A stretch of 64,000 nucleotides of DNA from Kappaphycus alvarezii. Taxonomy: Eukaryota; Rhodophyta; Florideophyceae; Gigartinales; Solieriaceae. Position numbers and translations under genes: made by a program. The DNA lies in the NCBI GenBank assembly GCA_002205965.3, contig NADL03000651.1, forward strand, positions 1 through 64,000. The letters run 5' to 3'. The stretch's first letter is position 1, and every line of letters begins with the position of its first letter. The notes beneath the pieces are model-generated. The model saw only the letters and a list, made by a program, of their open reading frames with translations. It had not been told where the DNA came from and made no database searches. Positions 27,672 to 42,384 of this stretch are shown piece after piece.

Positions 27672-29450
27672 ATATCCTTGATATCTTCCTGTTGAATCAA
27701 ACCGTACTACCATTTCTTCCATAACCGAGATATCAAGAGTGCTTCTACTTTATTAATCTTTGCCCTAGCTCTCCATCCTCTCTTCCTATCGTTACAGGAA
27801 AGTACCCACCTGCCCTGAACGCTTGGTACGCAGATGACGGTACCATTGTTCTTCCCCGGTCCCAACCCGCCGCTGCCATCCGTTTCATCCAGCTGGAAGG
27901 AGGTCCACTACGGTTCCAGCTCAACCTTGTCAAGACCCAAGTTTACGGCTTCTCCCCTTTCTACTCCCCTTTGGCACTTCCTTGCCCTTTTCAACCCCCC
28001 TGGTTTCATCGTGCTGGGATCTTCGATCGGCTCGGACCCTTTTGTTTCCCAATTTTTCGCAGGCCACCAAAACGCAGTTGACAGCATCTTTCAATCCCTT
28101 CGAGACTTTGATGATGCTCAATTGGCTTTCCACTTACACCGCTTCTGCGCAAACGCCTCCAAGGTCATGCACTTGCTACGTACGCTTCCCTCCACTCAAT
28201 CTGCGGTACCGCCGCTAGCTTCGATCAGAAGCAAAGGGAAGCGTTCCACCAATTGCAGCTGCCCTGTCCAGAGCAAGCCTGGATCCACGCCTCTCTCCCC
28301 TTCTCCATGGGCGGTCTAGGTCTCCTGCAAACTTCAGACATTACCGAGGCTGCTTACGCAGCATCTGTAATTGATTCTTTTGGACTTATCTCCGACCTGC
28401 TCACTCTTTCCCAGGACCGGCACTTGGAAGAAATCCCTCGGTCCGCCATCTCGCTCTTATCTTCCCGCCACCCGCAGTTGTCTTCGTCGCTTACAGCTAC
28501 GGTTCTTTTCGAGCGTTGCTCATCGCCAGTCCCCGGCGAAAGACTCTAGTCTGCGATCACAACTGAACTCATTCTATCCAAGTCCGATAGGCTGTTCTCG
28601 TCCGCGGCAGCCCAGGACCGAGCACAGCTACTCTCCGTGGGCACATACTCCGCCTGGTCTGTTTTCTCTTCGATTTCTCACCCCCACCGGGATACGTACA
28701 TGTCCTTTTCTACGAGTAAAGTCGCTCTGGCTCTACGTCTCGGCATCGCGCTATTCCCTCGATCTACTCTCTGTCCGGTCTGATCCCGCCGCCCGACCGA
28801 CATCGTACCCATCTTAGATCCAAGTTTTCGACACGCGTTGACCTGTAAATATGAAGACGGAATGACTCGTCGTCATTACATCCTCCGCAATGTTCTTGCC
28901 CGTTACTGCAAGGAAGTTGGGATCGTCGCCCTCGTCGAACATCCGCTCCTCTGCCATGTTCCCAACTCGTCTTGGTATTCAGAGTCCCCCGTGCTACGAA
29001 TGTATATTTACATACCCGCTTCATACGGGCTTCACAGTACCGATATCGCCGTCGACGTTCCTGTTGCCCACCCCTCCGCACGCCGCCACATTTCGGCAAG
29101 CACGATTACAGCAGGCGCTGCCGCAACACTCGCAGAGCGCGAGAAACATCGTCATTACGGCACTTAATGTAACCAAAACGATATCCTCCTCTCCCCCGTC
29201 GAGATTGATATCTACGGCGCCTTGAGCGACGATGGCAAGGGTTTTTTCCGTCGCCTTGCTTCCTTCGCTGCTTCCCGTCGCGGTTCCTCCCCTCAACAGG
29301 AGCTCCGCGACTTCGTTACCCGTTTTGAGTTTAGTCTCCAAATAATGCAGGCGCGACAGGTTTCTACCCGCCGCCTGCATCCGTAGTTAATTTATGAATA
29401 CCTTCCGCACGCCTCTTTGCGACATTGTACAACTCATAAAAATTTACCAC
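27672..29450 (+). pseudogene. LINE RT remnant, palm to C-terminus (family L1)
   Basis: Motifs in order: ALNAWYADDGTIV (motif C, YADD), FQLNLVKTQVYGF, LSTYTASAQ/AFHLHRFCANASKV (thumb), SLPFSMGGLGLLQTSDI, DGMTRRHYILRNVLARYCKE (RHD region), DIAVDVPVAHPSARRH, AEREKHRHYG, DILLSPVEIDIYGALSDDGK and QARQVSTRRLHP with a stop near 29386. Several frameshifts and stops. Downstream is a short 3' region ending near (ACC)n at 29450. The start is lost where LTR-H abuts. This is the longest LINE piece in the window and the reference for the L1 fragments at 11.0, 25.7, 33.9, 58.4 and 61.8 kb. Confidence 0.85.
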
Positions 29451-29639
29451 CACCACCACCATTAATCGAGTATATTTTCGCAATTGGCTTGACAATGATA
29501 CGATATCTACGCTCCGGTACAAATTTACTAGATACCAAACCACATATCTACCACAATAAATTAACCCTTCATTCACAGTATATTTTCTTAAAGTAAAACA
29601 TCCAAACTTTTTCTCCACTTCATGAATCCGGGTTCTATT

Positions 29640-30255
29640 TTATTTTTGAAAATTTGTGCCCTTCTCTGCAGACAACGCCCATCTCTTCTTGACTGGCTAC
29701 ACCCAACCTTCACTTCATTTTGCTCGGCGCCCGCGAGCAGCGTAGGCACCGGACTTTCAACCGGCTCATCCCTCAGGTGATTGCCCGTCACGGCTGCAGA
29801 GCTCTTGCTAAAACGTTCTTGTCGATGGACAAATCGAGTGGATTGCCTCTTTGCGCCACTAGTGCACGTGAGACGAACTGTAAAAGGTGTGTAAGGATTG
29901 CTCCACTGCTTGAAAAAAGGTTGCGAGTTCCACCGTACCCTACTGCGCCTAAATCCACAGTCATTTTGACGTCTTGCGAGGGGTTGTGGTCTTCACAGCA
30001 TTGCGAGCTGGGAGTCAAGCCCGCTTGTCCGGACTTCTCGCCGTTGTCGTCGCCGTCTCTATCTGTAGTCCTATGTTCTTACAGCGGGAGTTCATAATCC
30101 TCGGTGCGGATGGTGGAGTTTTCTTCCGGTCCCTTTCTCGCTTGAGTATAAAATTGGTCTATCCATTGCCCGGGGTCGTCCGTCTAGCAGAACCTGCGGT
30201 TCTGTGTAGTGCGGACTTGTCGACATACAATAAAGCGGAATGCATTTTAGTACAT
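29640..30255 (+). mobile_element. Retroposed repeat R3, longer copy
   Basis: 29785-30240 is repeated in inverse orientation at 61208-61707. The 3' end holds AATAAA at 30228 (ACAATAAAGCGGAATGC) and a 3' scrap recurs at 56160-56190. The open frame at 29720-30097 has 125 codons, but frame conservation with the other copy is partial. I cannot name the family; a LINE 3' end is plausible because the other copy is 5'-truncated. Confidence 0.6.
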
Positions 30256-30638
30256 TCTTTATGGAAAAAAACCTTTCCCTTATGATTTTCTTTGCTTTTT
30301 AAATTGAGTTCTGATGTTCTATAAAGCTTGTTTTAGCCCCAAAATTCAAGAAAAGTGAAGGTCCCAGTACCCATTTGAGAAATTTAATTTGATTAAAGCC
30401 GTTGGAAACCATCAAAGAAGTGGCCTTATTAAAAATTCTACTACAACTTCGTGAAGGCTTATTACCACTACCAACTACTTCAACAGCAGACACGCCCACC
30501 TCCCTAGTTTTGGATCAACTTGAGACACTTCCGCCTGCTCTAAATCATCAGAATATCATCCAGAGCTCCACGTTGTCACATCAAAGGCCTTGACTGAATG
30601 GCTAACGGAACAACCAATTTTAACAAGAATAACGCAGT

Positions 30639-30791
30639 ATGATAAGCCAGGAAGGTGTTCGGGATCGGGCCCTTCAACAATTAGTAGAGGAGGCGGAGGA
30701 CGCTGGAGAGGGTGATGAAGATGTCAGTGGATCCGATTCTGAGGAGAAATGGGTGGATCCATTGGAGTCATTGGTGTATAACTATGGGTGA
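30639..30791 (+). CDS. Possible short acidic exon with a splice-donor-like end
   Basis: It begins MISQEGVRDRALQQLVEEAE and continues GEGDEDVSGSDSEEKWVDP; the frame is preceded by a stop. The frame ends at TATGGGTGAGT, which matches a strong GTGAGT donor. Acceptor-like TTTCAGG lies near 30912. Nothing longer can be assembled with confidence. Confidence 0.25.
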   Translation: MISQEGVRDRALQQLVEEAEDAGEGDEDVSGSDSEEKWVDPLESLVYNYG

Positions 30792-33739
30792 GTTTCTGTA
30801 AGGGGCAGAAAAGAAAGTGAGGATGTGAATGTAATCTTGAACTCCTCTATTGGTGATTACGAGGGGTTTTGGGAATCATAAAGAATGATTAGAGTATTTA
30901 GATACGTATTTCAGGCTATTTGAGATCGTGAGTTGTTCGAGAGAATTTGAAGGGCATTGTTTCGAAGGTATGATTAATTTCCAGGATTTTCTTGGACCTG
31001 ATCTTTAAAATGGAGATTTATTGGAGTAGTAATGGATAGTTACCATGAAATTATGTATATTAGTCTTTGTCGTCCATACTATTTCCTTGACTGCATTTCA
31101 TAGTACTCGATTTGTCATTTGGAGGCTTTAACATTAGCAGAATGTTGTATACGATGTGAATAAATTGCTTCAGCTCAGAGAAGTCAAGCAAGCTGATATA
31201 CATGTTAAGGTGTAGATCCAAATAGGGGAGAAGTCGAAAATGAACTTTTGGAATAAGAAGCATGCCCCTTATGTTAGTCACTAGACATAGATGGTAGACA
31301 ATTTTCCTTCTAATCTCACTTGAAGCACCTCTATAGTCCGTTTTAATGTTATCTTCGTGTCCCAACAACCAGCCTTGGTAGTCTTTTCGCCTTATTCAAA
31401 TCTTCTGTCTTGGGATATAGGGCATTTGGATCTGAGGATCTCATAATCGCACATTTATCCCTATTAGCAAGCATAAAGCTTTCAGCTCTATGATGTTTTC
31501 AAGAACCAAATTAATGATTGAAATGTCCATCTGGTCTACCAGTATTACAAAAATACCTGAACTCGCTGACATATATGCACGAAATTTGGACAAAATATTT
31601 TAAATACTGTTATTACCTCATTGATTGACGGCTGCAGTAAATGCGTAACTGATTTTCAGAGATTTATTTTCTGCGTAAATCATTTTTATTGGGGAATAGA
31701 GTAGATTTTACCGAGCTTTCTGTAAAAAATCTGCGTTAATGACCCCATAGTGCTTGAAAAATCATTTTTGACTCAAAAAGAGAAATTAATCGTAGAGAAA
31801 GGCCTAGTAAGAGCTATAGCGGCCTAATGCGCATTGGATTTAATAAGAGCAAAACTGAACCCTTTTTTATCTTCGAATAATACTCATCTATTTGACCCCA
31901 AATACTGATTATTTTAAGTTTGACCGAGGGTGAAATATCAATAGCAGGAAGGCCATCTAATTGATAGATATAATTCATAGGAGTTTCCAAACCATCTTCT
32001 GAACATAGAATAGAGTCCTCAATGCCATCTTTACGAATTTTGGTCCTGATATATACCTACTGTTGAAAGATGTTTCCACAAGAGGCCTTCAATATCTTGT
32101 TCGCATCTATATCAAATACAGAATCATTTTAATCACAGCAGGGAACTGTACCATAAGCGTATAGTTATTTATATCCTACTCCATCAGTCCAAGGGGCGCT
32201 ATTTGGACACTCTGCAAGGCAGGGACGTATAGTAGCGTATTTTAAAGTCCTTATTTTATTCATATCATGACTGTAGCAACTTAAACGAATTGGGACAGTT
32301 TATTTTCAAACCTTAGGTTTTCAACTTTATCACAATGGCAGTGAGTGAGCATTACTACAAAATTCCCTCAAATTCAATTTTCTGTAGGCTATTCAATTTA
32401 TTCGAAGTAATACAATGTAGAAAGAGTTCAAAAGTGTTTATCAGATTCACATGTACTAACATGAGGAGCGAAAGAGAGAATGTGTATTTTTCAATAATCA
32501 GAGAAAGTCTCGCACAAGGCCCGTGTGGAGATCATGTAGTGGTATATGCGCGCAGGTTTCGGTGATTCAGAATAAATGCGGTCAATTGTAGAGCAAACGC
32601 CGAGACATGTGTCTTCAGATTCCGAAATTCATAGAGGAGTGCTTCCTTTATATATGCTATAACGTTTCCATGTTTTTTAATCGCCTGAGATCGAATTGCT
32701 CCGATTTTTCCGTAAGTATCAATAGCGGTTGGTAGAATGTCAATAATTTCGGAATAAAAATGTGCTGCGTAGTGTTCCTTTTTCCGGCTTTCGGCCCGAG
32801 TACAGAGAAATAACATTTTCCTCAATGCGATATAGAGTGGAGTGAGGGATGAGAATAGATACATCTAGTCCCTGTGCGGTAGGCATGAAAAAATTGGTTT
32901 CGATGATACCTTCATAGACTTTTCAAACATAATTATGTATTATTACTAATATGGTTATTGCTACAGTACATTCCCAAATTCTTACATCTCAAACCGTAAG
33001 ATAAACTTTGAAGATCGACATGACTTGACCTTCGCACATTAAGAAAAAGGGGTTGTTTTATCATGAAATGAATCTGCAGACAAGTTCCTTTTGTCCAGAT
33101 TGAACTAAAAATGTTTTTGCAAGACAATCTTTTGACACAGTATAGCTCGAATTGTATTAAGTTACAGAAATATAGGCGTAAATCTGCTATAATTCAATTC
33201 GTTGGAGACCGGAAAATATTTTATTTTGGGCACACAAGTACAGATTAAGTTGGGTTGCTGAAACTGCACTCGTCAAAAACTATGTTTGGAAATAATTTGT
33301 ACTTGATAAATGGTATCTGCCATCCACAATAAATTTTATGCACTGGTTAAGAAATTTAATGGCAGTTACTGTTCCGGAATTGAGGAACTTTTGTAAATGT
33401 GTATCGTACTGGAACTTTAGGCGCTTATAAATATAATTATAGATTTTTTATAACTTTGCCCTATGAACACCACGAACATTCCCGCAGCTTAAAGAGTATA
33501 CCCAGTTTGAAAGTGGTGATTTTTATGAAGTATATGAAATGATGGGACTATTCTATACCAAAATATCCTTTGAATTGCCTATCCCTAAATCACATATTCA
33601 ATTTGACGTCTTTTTTAAAATGAAAGCATTAGGGTCCGAGGACATCGTAGATGCCGATCACTATTGGAACAAGCAAGATATCGTCAGAACAGCAATATTC
33701 CTCGTGGTGTGAATGCTTAGAAATGTTTGCCAGGGCTGC

Positions 33740-34780
33740 TGCGGTGTCTCCGATCAAAGCGCCCTGGTGGCCTGTTGTTGCACGAGGCGATGGGCGATAG
33801 TATTATCCAAGACTAGATGACATTGATTGAGACCATAAGCATCTGGACTGCAAGTGCCAGCATGAAGCGCCGAAGTTGCAAAGTAAGAGTTGTAACTGGG
33901 TAAGAGCAAGTTTTTAAGTAGATCAGTAATATCAACTTCCTTACAGAAGCGGGGCAAAGCATTGCGGAGGACATTTCAAAAGCAGGTCCGACCAACTTCG
34001 TATTTACAATTCTGGTCATTCTTACCATCTAAATCCGAAATCAAGGCCAACTGATAAGAGCGCCTTTAACAGACAGGATAGAGAGTATCGCTTGGAATGA
34101 CATATATATATATAGACAGAAAGATACAGAAACAATACAAGATTGGAGGGAGAGGTAATTGCCGCGGTGAGGGTAGAAGAAAAAGTGGATATCACAGAAA
34201 AAGATAGGGGCTAGTCGAAAGAGAGCAAGAGGGTTCAATTTCAGACATATTAAGGCAAAAAAATACGGTCAAATTTTGAGGAGAGCATTTTACATAAGAT
34301 AGTACACTGGAGGCGTTCATGGTGGGACGAGGGAGGTTCGAGTACTGGAAAATGGAAATAATGTTCAGCTCGTAGAAAAGTGATATATGGTGAGTTTTAA
34401 GTAGAGAAATACTAGAGCAGGACACTTAATGTTTATGAATGTCGGCGGACAACGCGAAGAAAGCATAGAAGAGGAAAAGAGAGGCACCGTAGGATATTTT
34501 TGCTATACCAGTACACAGAAGAAGTCCACGATCACCTTTGGAGATCGAGAGGAAAGCTTAGTTTCAGAACCCCTCAGCAAAAGGTCCTTAATCTGAGTGA
34601 ATTCTTTTCAGGACATTCCATGTAAGCTGATGGAAATATTCGTGTCCTGATTGTGGGAGATAATTCGTAACTAGTAGACGAATTTCCATGCGCTGGCACA
34701 GAAATGAAGGAAGTGGTAAGCCGTTTGAGATGTATCGAGATCCAGCGGAGAGAAGATGATGTGATCCTTATCAGCTTGAA
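33740..34780 (-). pseudogene. Strongly decayed LINE RT (family L1) inside the AT-rich block
   Basis: At 34671-34780 the minus strand reads TSQTAYHFLHFCASAWKFVY, matching DAQLAFHLHRFCANASKVMH of the L1 thumb. At 33880-33990 it reads GNALPRFCKEVDITDLLKNL, matching RNVLARYCKEVGIVALVEHP. The two matches are about 0.75 kb apart, the same spacing and order as in 27672-29450. No open frame remains. Confidence 0.55.
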
Positions 34781-36647
34781 GGAATGCGAGAAGTCTAAGA
34801 TAGCCGCATTTGAACCTTCTGAGGAGCCCAGAACTATAAATTAATTCAAGGAGTAAAGGTGGGGAAAAAGAAGGGGCGGAAGAGCAGAGAAAGTTTATAA
34901 ACTGGTATTTTGGTGAGTATGAAAGAGAAATCCATCTCTGCTTCATGTTCTTGGAAAGAAGGAGGGCAGAAGGAGCAGAATAGCGACACAGTATAAATCA
35001 TTGGTTTCATTTAGGTGATTTCTTGGAATACTAGAGCATACTCTTCCCATTTCTTTTTTGGTCTTATTGTAAAAGCTTTGCATTAATTATTTCTGACGGA
35101 AGTTATGAAACGCATTCTATCACTACTAATTCATATCAATTTTCTATTTTCCGGATTTTATATTTTCTGCGATCTTTGCTCCGTGGAAATCATTTCGGAG
35201 ATATATTTTCTTTTGCACTCGCAAAGAACATATATCTTCCTTTTGCTTTTAAAGGTTATGTAATTAGAATTTGGGATTCACAGTTGTAGCTTCACGCATA
35301 AATTTTATTTTAGATATAATTACATAAAACTTTATCCACTGTTTTGTTTCATTTAATTTCGTTGTGTTTCTTCATGGATCTTCTAAAGTATTTCAACTAT
35401 CACGTAGATTGGGAGACAAAAAGGATGGTTAAATATCCTTTTATCCGAAAGCAAAAAGATGAGAAATAGAACTAAACATCTCACAAAGTAGAGAAGTAAT
35501 AACAATAGTCACACTATTTCACTTTTACTAATTATTGAGGAATTAATGAAAAAGGGACATAGTACAATGTTGCAAAAAGGAAACTTCAGCTAAGATGGAA
35601 AACATTGTTCTAGTGAGCAAATTAAAAGCCATTGAATCCTTTTTTAGCGCAGTACCTCCAAAATATGGCAAATATTAAATTTCAAGTACATATGTTTTTC
35701 CATCACAATGCAAATTCGATAAAGGTCACCTTTTCTGGCTCACATACAGTAGGAAGTTGGTGCGATACCTGCATCCTTTCATCAGGAATATGGACGTTTT
35801 TCCCAGCTCATTGAATAATAGAAATGAAATTATTTCCATTTTTTGCTTAAATATGAGTCATTTGACCGATTAAAAATTATGCCACGCGTATTTTAAAGTT
35901 GATCACGAATGCAATACAAAAATGTACAATACCAAAGCTATGAATATGAAATATTACTCTATGATCGTAATGGAGTCTTAAAAATTGACATAAGTTTTAC
36001 AGGCCATCTAACACTTTAAGAAGGGTGTTATAAATCTTTTTTTAAAAGTAAGTTTTAGATCTTGAATTTTACGCAGAAGACTCTATTAAAAAAGTTTAAG
36101 ATTCATTAGAAAACAGTGGTCGAAATAAAGTACTTATAATTTTGAAACCATTCGTAATAAGATGATTATTCGGCAACCAATAACTTTATTACTCTCTTTA
36201 CCCAACGCAACATTTATTCGGACTTTTATTTATCAAAAAAAACAAGAATCATACACACAAAAATTCCTTAATATCATTTAAAGATAATGTAATACTTGTC
36301 GTTTTTTTACTGTTGATGTTTACTGAGCCAAACTTTTTCTGATCAATGTCAATTGTAAACCGATATACTTGCAAAACATCGAGGATTTTCAAACAAAAAA
36401 AATTGATTCAAGAGTAATTTTACAGACCTTGCTGAGAACTTATGTCCTTTTTTATAAGGATCAAAGATACGAATATTTGATCCTTTTAAAAGACGATATT
36501 GTTTTCTTATCAATGTTTGAACTCTTTTCGTTTGTAGTAAAACTAAGGTCTATATATTTTTGTATTTTTTCGTAGAGAAAAAGTATTAAATAATATATTT
36601 CAAATCATATTCTGGCTCAATTAAATCAGTTTAGCATTGTCTAAGAA

Positions 36648-36723
36648 CACATGAAGGCGACATTTTTAATTAAAACTGCAGTCTTCACATGAAAGCGGTA
36701 TTTTTAATTAAAATTGCAGTCCG
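36648..36723. repeat. 38-bp tandem duplication
   Basis: Two adjacent units, each CACATGAA-GCG-(C/T)ATTTTTAATTAAAA-TGCAGTC. Confidence 0.85.
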
Positions 36724-39700
36724 CTATACCAACATTATCAAAGAAAACATATTTAGGGACTCTACTATTTAACTCGAAGCACTTTTATTGTTATATAAGT
36801 AATTCACTGATCATTTGAGGCTAATACGGTAAATATGTGAGTTCTGTAGAGTTTGCTTTGAATTTCTACATTTCCTATATTTCCTGAAATGTTATTTCCC
36901 GTTTTGACAGCGAATGATACGAAAAAGTTCCGATGTGGACGGATGGCACGATTAGCGTACAAGAATTCAAAATTGAGAGGCTTCAATAAATGGAGTGGTA
37001 CATAGCCTTTTTATGGTAACGAAGGATAAATGGGGGATCAGGTGATCGAAGTTCATCGCTTTTTTCGACACAAGTATCTTCCATTCTTTTATTCAGTGGT
37101 AAACTGTGATCAAACAATCTCTGAAGTCTCAAGTTGGCACCTTATTTCAAAAATATGCACAGCAGAAGTCAGAAGTTTTCAATATTGCCTTTTCGCGCTT
37201 AGTGAAATCATATTGCTCCCATTTTGCAGAATTAATGCAAACCGAAAAAATCGCCCGAGAAAATTGAAAAACATATAAAGGTTTACCTGCAACGCTTTAC
37301 TAAATGCTTTTTTTAATGAAAAAGTTTTTGATTTGAGTATCCAGGCATCATATACACAACCTTTACCCTCAAAGGAAAGTAAAAAGATCTCAGTCTAGTA
37401 CTCATACTTCAAATAAAGTCTCTTAGGTCTTTGGTTCCGTTCACTAGAACTCTTAAGATCGAGCTATTTGTAGCCATCTTCAAAAGTCTTAAAACATATT
37501 GAATGTTTTGTAAACATTAGGCAGCGTCCCATACGAACTGGGATACATTCCATTCATAGTCGATAACTCTCTATTCACCGCAATACGTTTTATTCCAAGG
37601 TTTTTATCTCTCCCTATATTTTGAGGGGTCGAAATTTCCTGCTATGAGTTACTTTTTAAATCCAGAACCATATCTAAAACATTTAACAACGATGTATCTC
37701 TGGAGAAGTATTTTGCTTGATTAGAATTGAAAATTCAATATACGAATTGTATATTAAAGTATATATTAGTCTTTGTGAATATCTTCTATTAAGGAGAAAA
37801 ATAGTAGCTATCGATCCCCTATTTAATTTTAGATTTATACATTCCTGCAAATTGGAAGCAATGAAGGCCCCTAATCTACCACCGCTTAATTTAAGACTTC
37901 TTTCATAATTATATTTAGTCATAAAAATATCTAATTTGCCAGTAAATAACAACGCAAGAATATAAAAAAATTGAAATGTATCAGAGAAATACAGTTCATA
38001 ACGTAATATATCTACGAGAAATGGAAAAGAATAATCCATCTCTTCCTCAAAATTGAATATCCTGTTTTCTTTGTCCCAAAGGTACCTACAGAGTATATTT
38101 GTTTAATTTCAACCCTCATTTAAGCATTGTTTTCATGTAAACAGTTACTTCCGAGATTTAAGTGGTAAAGTTTACTACAGTTTACAATATCGCTTTGCGA
38201 AAGGATTTTATATGTATAAATGGAAGTCTCGAATCGGGAATTGTCGCAGAGATGTTTATACATGCATATTCTTACTGCATTCAGAGACGGAAAATGAATA
38301 AGTGCGGACTATCATTCCAAATTCTTCCGAAGGCCCAGAAAGGCCGAGTTATTTTCTTGTTCCATGCAGTACGTTTCTTCAATATTAAGATTTTTTCCTC
38401 GACGCGCCCGAAAATTATTGATGGGAATCAGGACTTAACTTCATCCAAGAGGTTTATTTTGTAACTTTCACCCAATTTTTAGATTTTTACTTAGCAAAAC
38501 ATAGCAAAAACTCCTTTATCAAAATTTTCACTTATTACATACAAGCGAGAGATGGATTTATCGACACACAACGGACTAAGTCCATGTGGTTGAGCGTATA
38601 TTTTTTCACATGCTTTTAAAACTTCGAAGGCAGGATCATGTCTTCCAGCCGGGTATCCAGTAAAAACTCATACATTGTCTATGCACCTGTCATATAACCA
38701 TCCAAAGCAATCATATTCTCTAGCCTATATTAATTTAAGTATCGAGTTGACTTTTTTCTATTCATCTGTTTTATTATTTGAATTATTATTTCTCCTTACG
38801 CAGTTACAAAAAATATTGGAACTGAACAGACAGTTTTTTATAGCAATCCATGAATACACTTATAATCAGCACTAAGCTCACCGCAACAACTGTGGTCGTC
38901 TTCTCAGTTACCCGAGTTCTAGAACTCAAACTTGTGTTATAACTAGTACCAGTTTACCCATCGTTAAAGCAGGAATTCAAAATAGGAATAAGTCTCGGTT
39001 CAATTCTACGCGTCACAAAATCCGGCTGCTTATACTGAATTTCTTAAAAATACAAGGCAGAGAGTATAAAATTAGAAAACTTGTAGCTACTACCGCCATG
39101 TTCTTGTTACTTAACTGGACTTATTACATCTATTACGCAAATTAAAGGACTAATCGCCGGACAACCGAAACACATATAGATTTAATGCTTAGCAATTCCC
39201 TCAACATATTGCTGCCCCCGTGTTCTTCTTTTTGTACAAATAAAAAAGCTTCAATTTCAGTATATAGTTCTTCTTTTGTGTATATTATGTTTTTGTGGTG
39301 TAATAGAGAAAGCAAAGTGTGGCTAAAGATGAGTCACAGCGGAATAATCAAGCAGTTGAATTAAAAGTAAGCAAAGAAAAACATTGTCGATTTATGGCAT
39401 AACTTTAGGGAGCATTTTTCTTTTATAGTATCATGGATTGAACATTAAGCAAATATTTTTAACTATATTCTGTATCCTATTATTATGTGAGCTTGTGAAT
39501 AAATATTTATCTTTATGGATGTCAAAATATTTTCCATTCTAAACATTCGAACGATACTCCAGTCTTCTTTCTAATTCCCTTCTTTCTACTGTTTTCAACC
39601 ATCATCAATTTTTATGTAATTCAGTTTTATTTTAACTTCTGTAGGCTATCGCTTTTGAAATTCCACTACCAGAAAACTATAACCAGAGAGTTTCATAGAC

Positions 39701-42384
39701 CGCCAAAATTTCAGTAAATATTGCTGGACCTTAATTATGTTTGCTTAGCTGTTTTAATCTTTAATCGAACATTATGAAGTGTATATTTTCTACTTTATAC
39801 TGCGGTCTAAATTTTTTTTGAGTTTTATAAATTTTCTAAGTAAATTTGGGCAATCCAAATGGTACCATCGATCAGCCATAAGGAAAAGTAGCTTTTATTT
39901 ATTAAATTTTTTAGGAAACATTCAGGCAAATAAGTACTCATTTGAATGAAATTATTTGCTTTTCGAGTTAAAAATATTTACTTTATTCTCATGGATTGCT
40001 TGTTATAGTCATAAAGGTCATTCTCTCATGTAGGGATTTAATCCAAAGCTATATCTACGAAAAATATTTTGCATATAATTCTTATCTTCTAAACTTTTTA
40101 TATTCCCAACATTACTAAAATACATTAGAGCCGAGTTTAGGGAAACTTTTAACTCAGCTCTGAGAGTGAACCAAAATGATTACATTTGATAAAGTCTGGT
40201 ACAGTAGTAAATTTCCATAATTTATCATTTGAATACTTTCAGGTGTCCGTAGGGAGTAGTTTTGTCTATGTGAAACAGTGGAGGAGAAACATACTGCAGT
40301 TATAAGTTTATGTAATAGTTGTTTTACGAAATCTGTACAAGTTTGAATTATTTTAGATTATAGTATGATAAGGGTTTTTGTCCTCATATGAGGGCAAAGT
40401 TCATATCATCCAAGGAAATTGCTATCGCTGTTAGCAAAATATGGTAATTATAAAGTAAATGGTGATTTTTGCTGTACAAGGCCCTGAATAATCTGTATCT
40501 TATGAGATTAAAGCAGTGGACTTTGAAGTGAGGCTTTTAAGCTCATATTTTATGCAGCTTTTCCCTCAGCTATATTTGAACCATCGATGTATCTATTTTT
40601 TTCTTTCAGCTCACCTCATGGCGATTATCGTTTGCCTCATGAATCTGAAACGAAATATACTTTATTAACGAAATATCGAAGCACCCAAACACTCAAACCC
40701 ACTTTAAACGAATGATTAGTTTGTTATTTCTCCTCTACATTACGAAAAGTCTCAGAATATCGCGCATAGTGACCTTTCGATCATGTCGTATTCAAAATTC
40801 TCAGACATATTTCCCTATGCGTAACGTGGAAACTCCTCGAGGTTTGTGCTTCACCTTGGTACAAATATCTCTCTTCGTAAATTCACTTAGTAATCCCTCA
40901 GGGAATAGCTGACCATATTTTTCATGCATTAAAACCACCCCACATTTCCCGCTTAGTAATGAATTATATGAGCTCAACTATCAAATGCTGGGATCGTGAA
41001 GACCGAAGATGCCAACAATAGAGTGAAAATTATAGCTGAGAGAACATATGTACAAAAATTACAGCAGGACAAAGGACCTTAGAAACTGTTTAGAATTTTA
41101 TAAATATAACAAGACAGAACATTAAAAAGATCAAAAGAAACTTGAATACTAGAAACTAAAAATATAAAAGAGAGAAACTGTGATAAGCGGTAATTATATA
41201 TAGATAAAACCTCTTACGACCAAAACTAGGCCTTTGCTGCCATTTTTAGTTTATTAATCATTGTGAATATCTTTAATGAGAGAGAGCACCAAATAAAAAT
41301 ACAAGAAACAAATTATCTTGGATTAGAACACTAAATGCAAAGGGCTTGAAGATATGCCTTGTTTTGGCAAACATATTTATACATGTCTGCACGTATTTTT
41401 GAGATATTTAAATTACATTGAGCACCTCATTCAGGGTACGGATTAATAAAATATACATTGCATATCACTTTGTGACTTCATCATATAACAAAACAAATGT
41501 GAGAAAATATAAAAGCATCAAATGTAAATTTATACTGTACTACATATTAATGTGACTTATTTAGGTTGATTAGTGAAAAATTTGGGGCTTCATTACTTTG
41601 AATCAAGGTTATTTTGCAGAATCTTCCGCAAATCAGATTTAGGCTCATACCACCTTGATTAGATAGTCCTTTAACCAGATAAACAGCAGCAAATTTGATG
41701 AAAAAAGAACCCTCGTAAGAAGAAGATGACGCCCAGGCTCTGGGGATTTTCCGGGAAAAGGCAATTATGGTATCACTAAATTGGTGCAGCTAAATGCTAG
41801 CTTTTTGGTGGAGGAAAGGTTAGGAATTAGTAAAAATTCTTTGTTGTAGACATTGACCAAATATTTTCATTTAGATCCTGGTTTCCTACAGCTACGCTAA
41901 ATTATGGAAATTATTTCTAATTGTGCACCACAATTGGTATTGAGTCGAGCATCAATTGGACCCTGAGGCGGACACCGGTAAAAATAGAGCCTCTCTTACT
42001 TTTTCTTCCCTGCTCGTTCACTTCACTCTCGTTACGAGGGACGCGACGGCGCGTACTGCACGCGCGATGCACATGAAGTAATATTACATAGGTACGAAGT
42101 CACCTCCTACCTTCGTTTCCTGCTTAATTCCCTTCCTCTCGACCATCCTTTCTCCTGACCACATTTCAGCCCCATGTACAGAATTTGAGGCGACATGCTT
42201 TCGGATTCTCGGAAAGCCTACTGCACTAGACGCTGTAAGATGGTCTGGTACAGTAGCTAAACTGAATCAAGCACGCTGTCCGTGTAGTCGGAGGTTCCCG
42301 GGCAGCTATTTTGTACACTATTCACACTTTAGTCTTAATTGGCATAGATTGATTGGTCACACTATACAATTATCTGCAATACGG

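Larger units (their letters stand above)
30256..41950. other. AT-rich block without recognisable genes
   Basis: The composition is visibly richer in A and T than either side. Frames are short (none over about 120 codons) and without recognisable motifs, apart from a decayed LINE at 33740-34780. It contains a solitary TGTCCTCATATGAGGGCA at 40379 like the MITE palindromes. Ancient decayed transposons are the simplest reading; genes with many short exons cannot be excluded. Confidence 0.55.
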
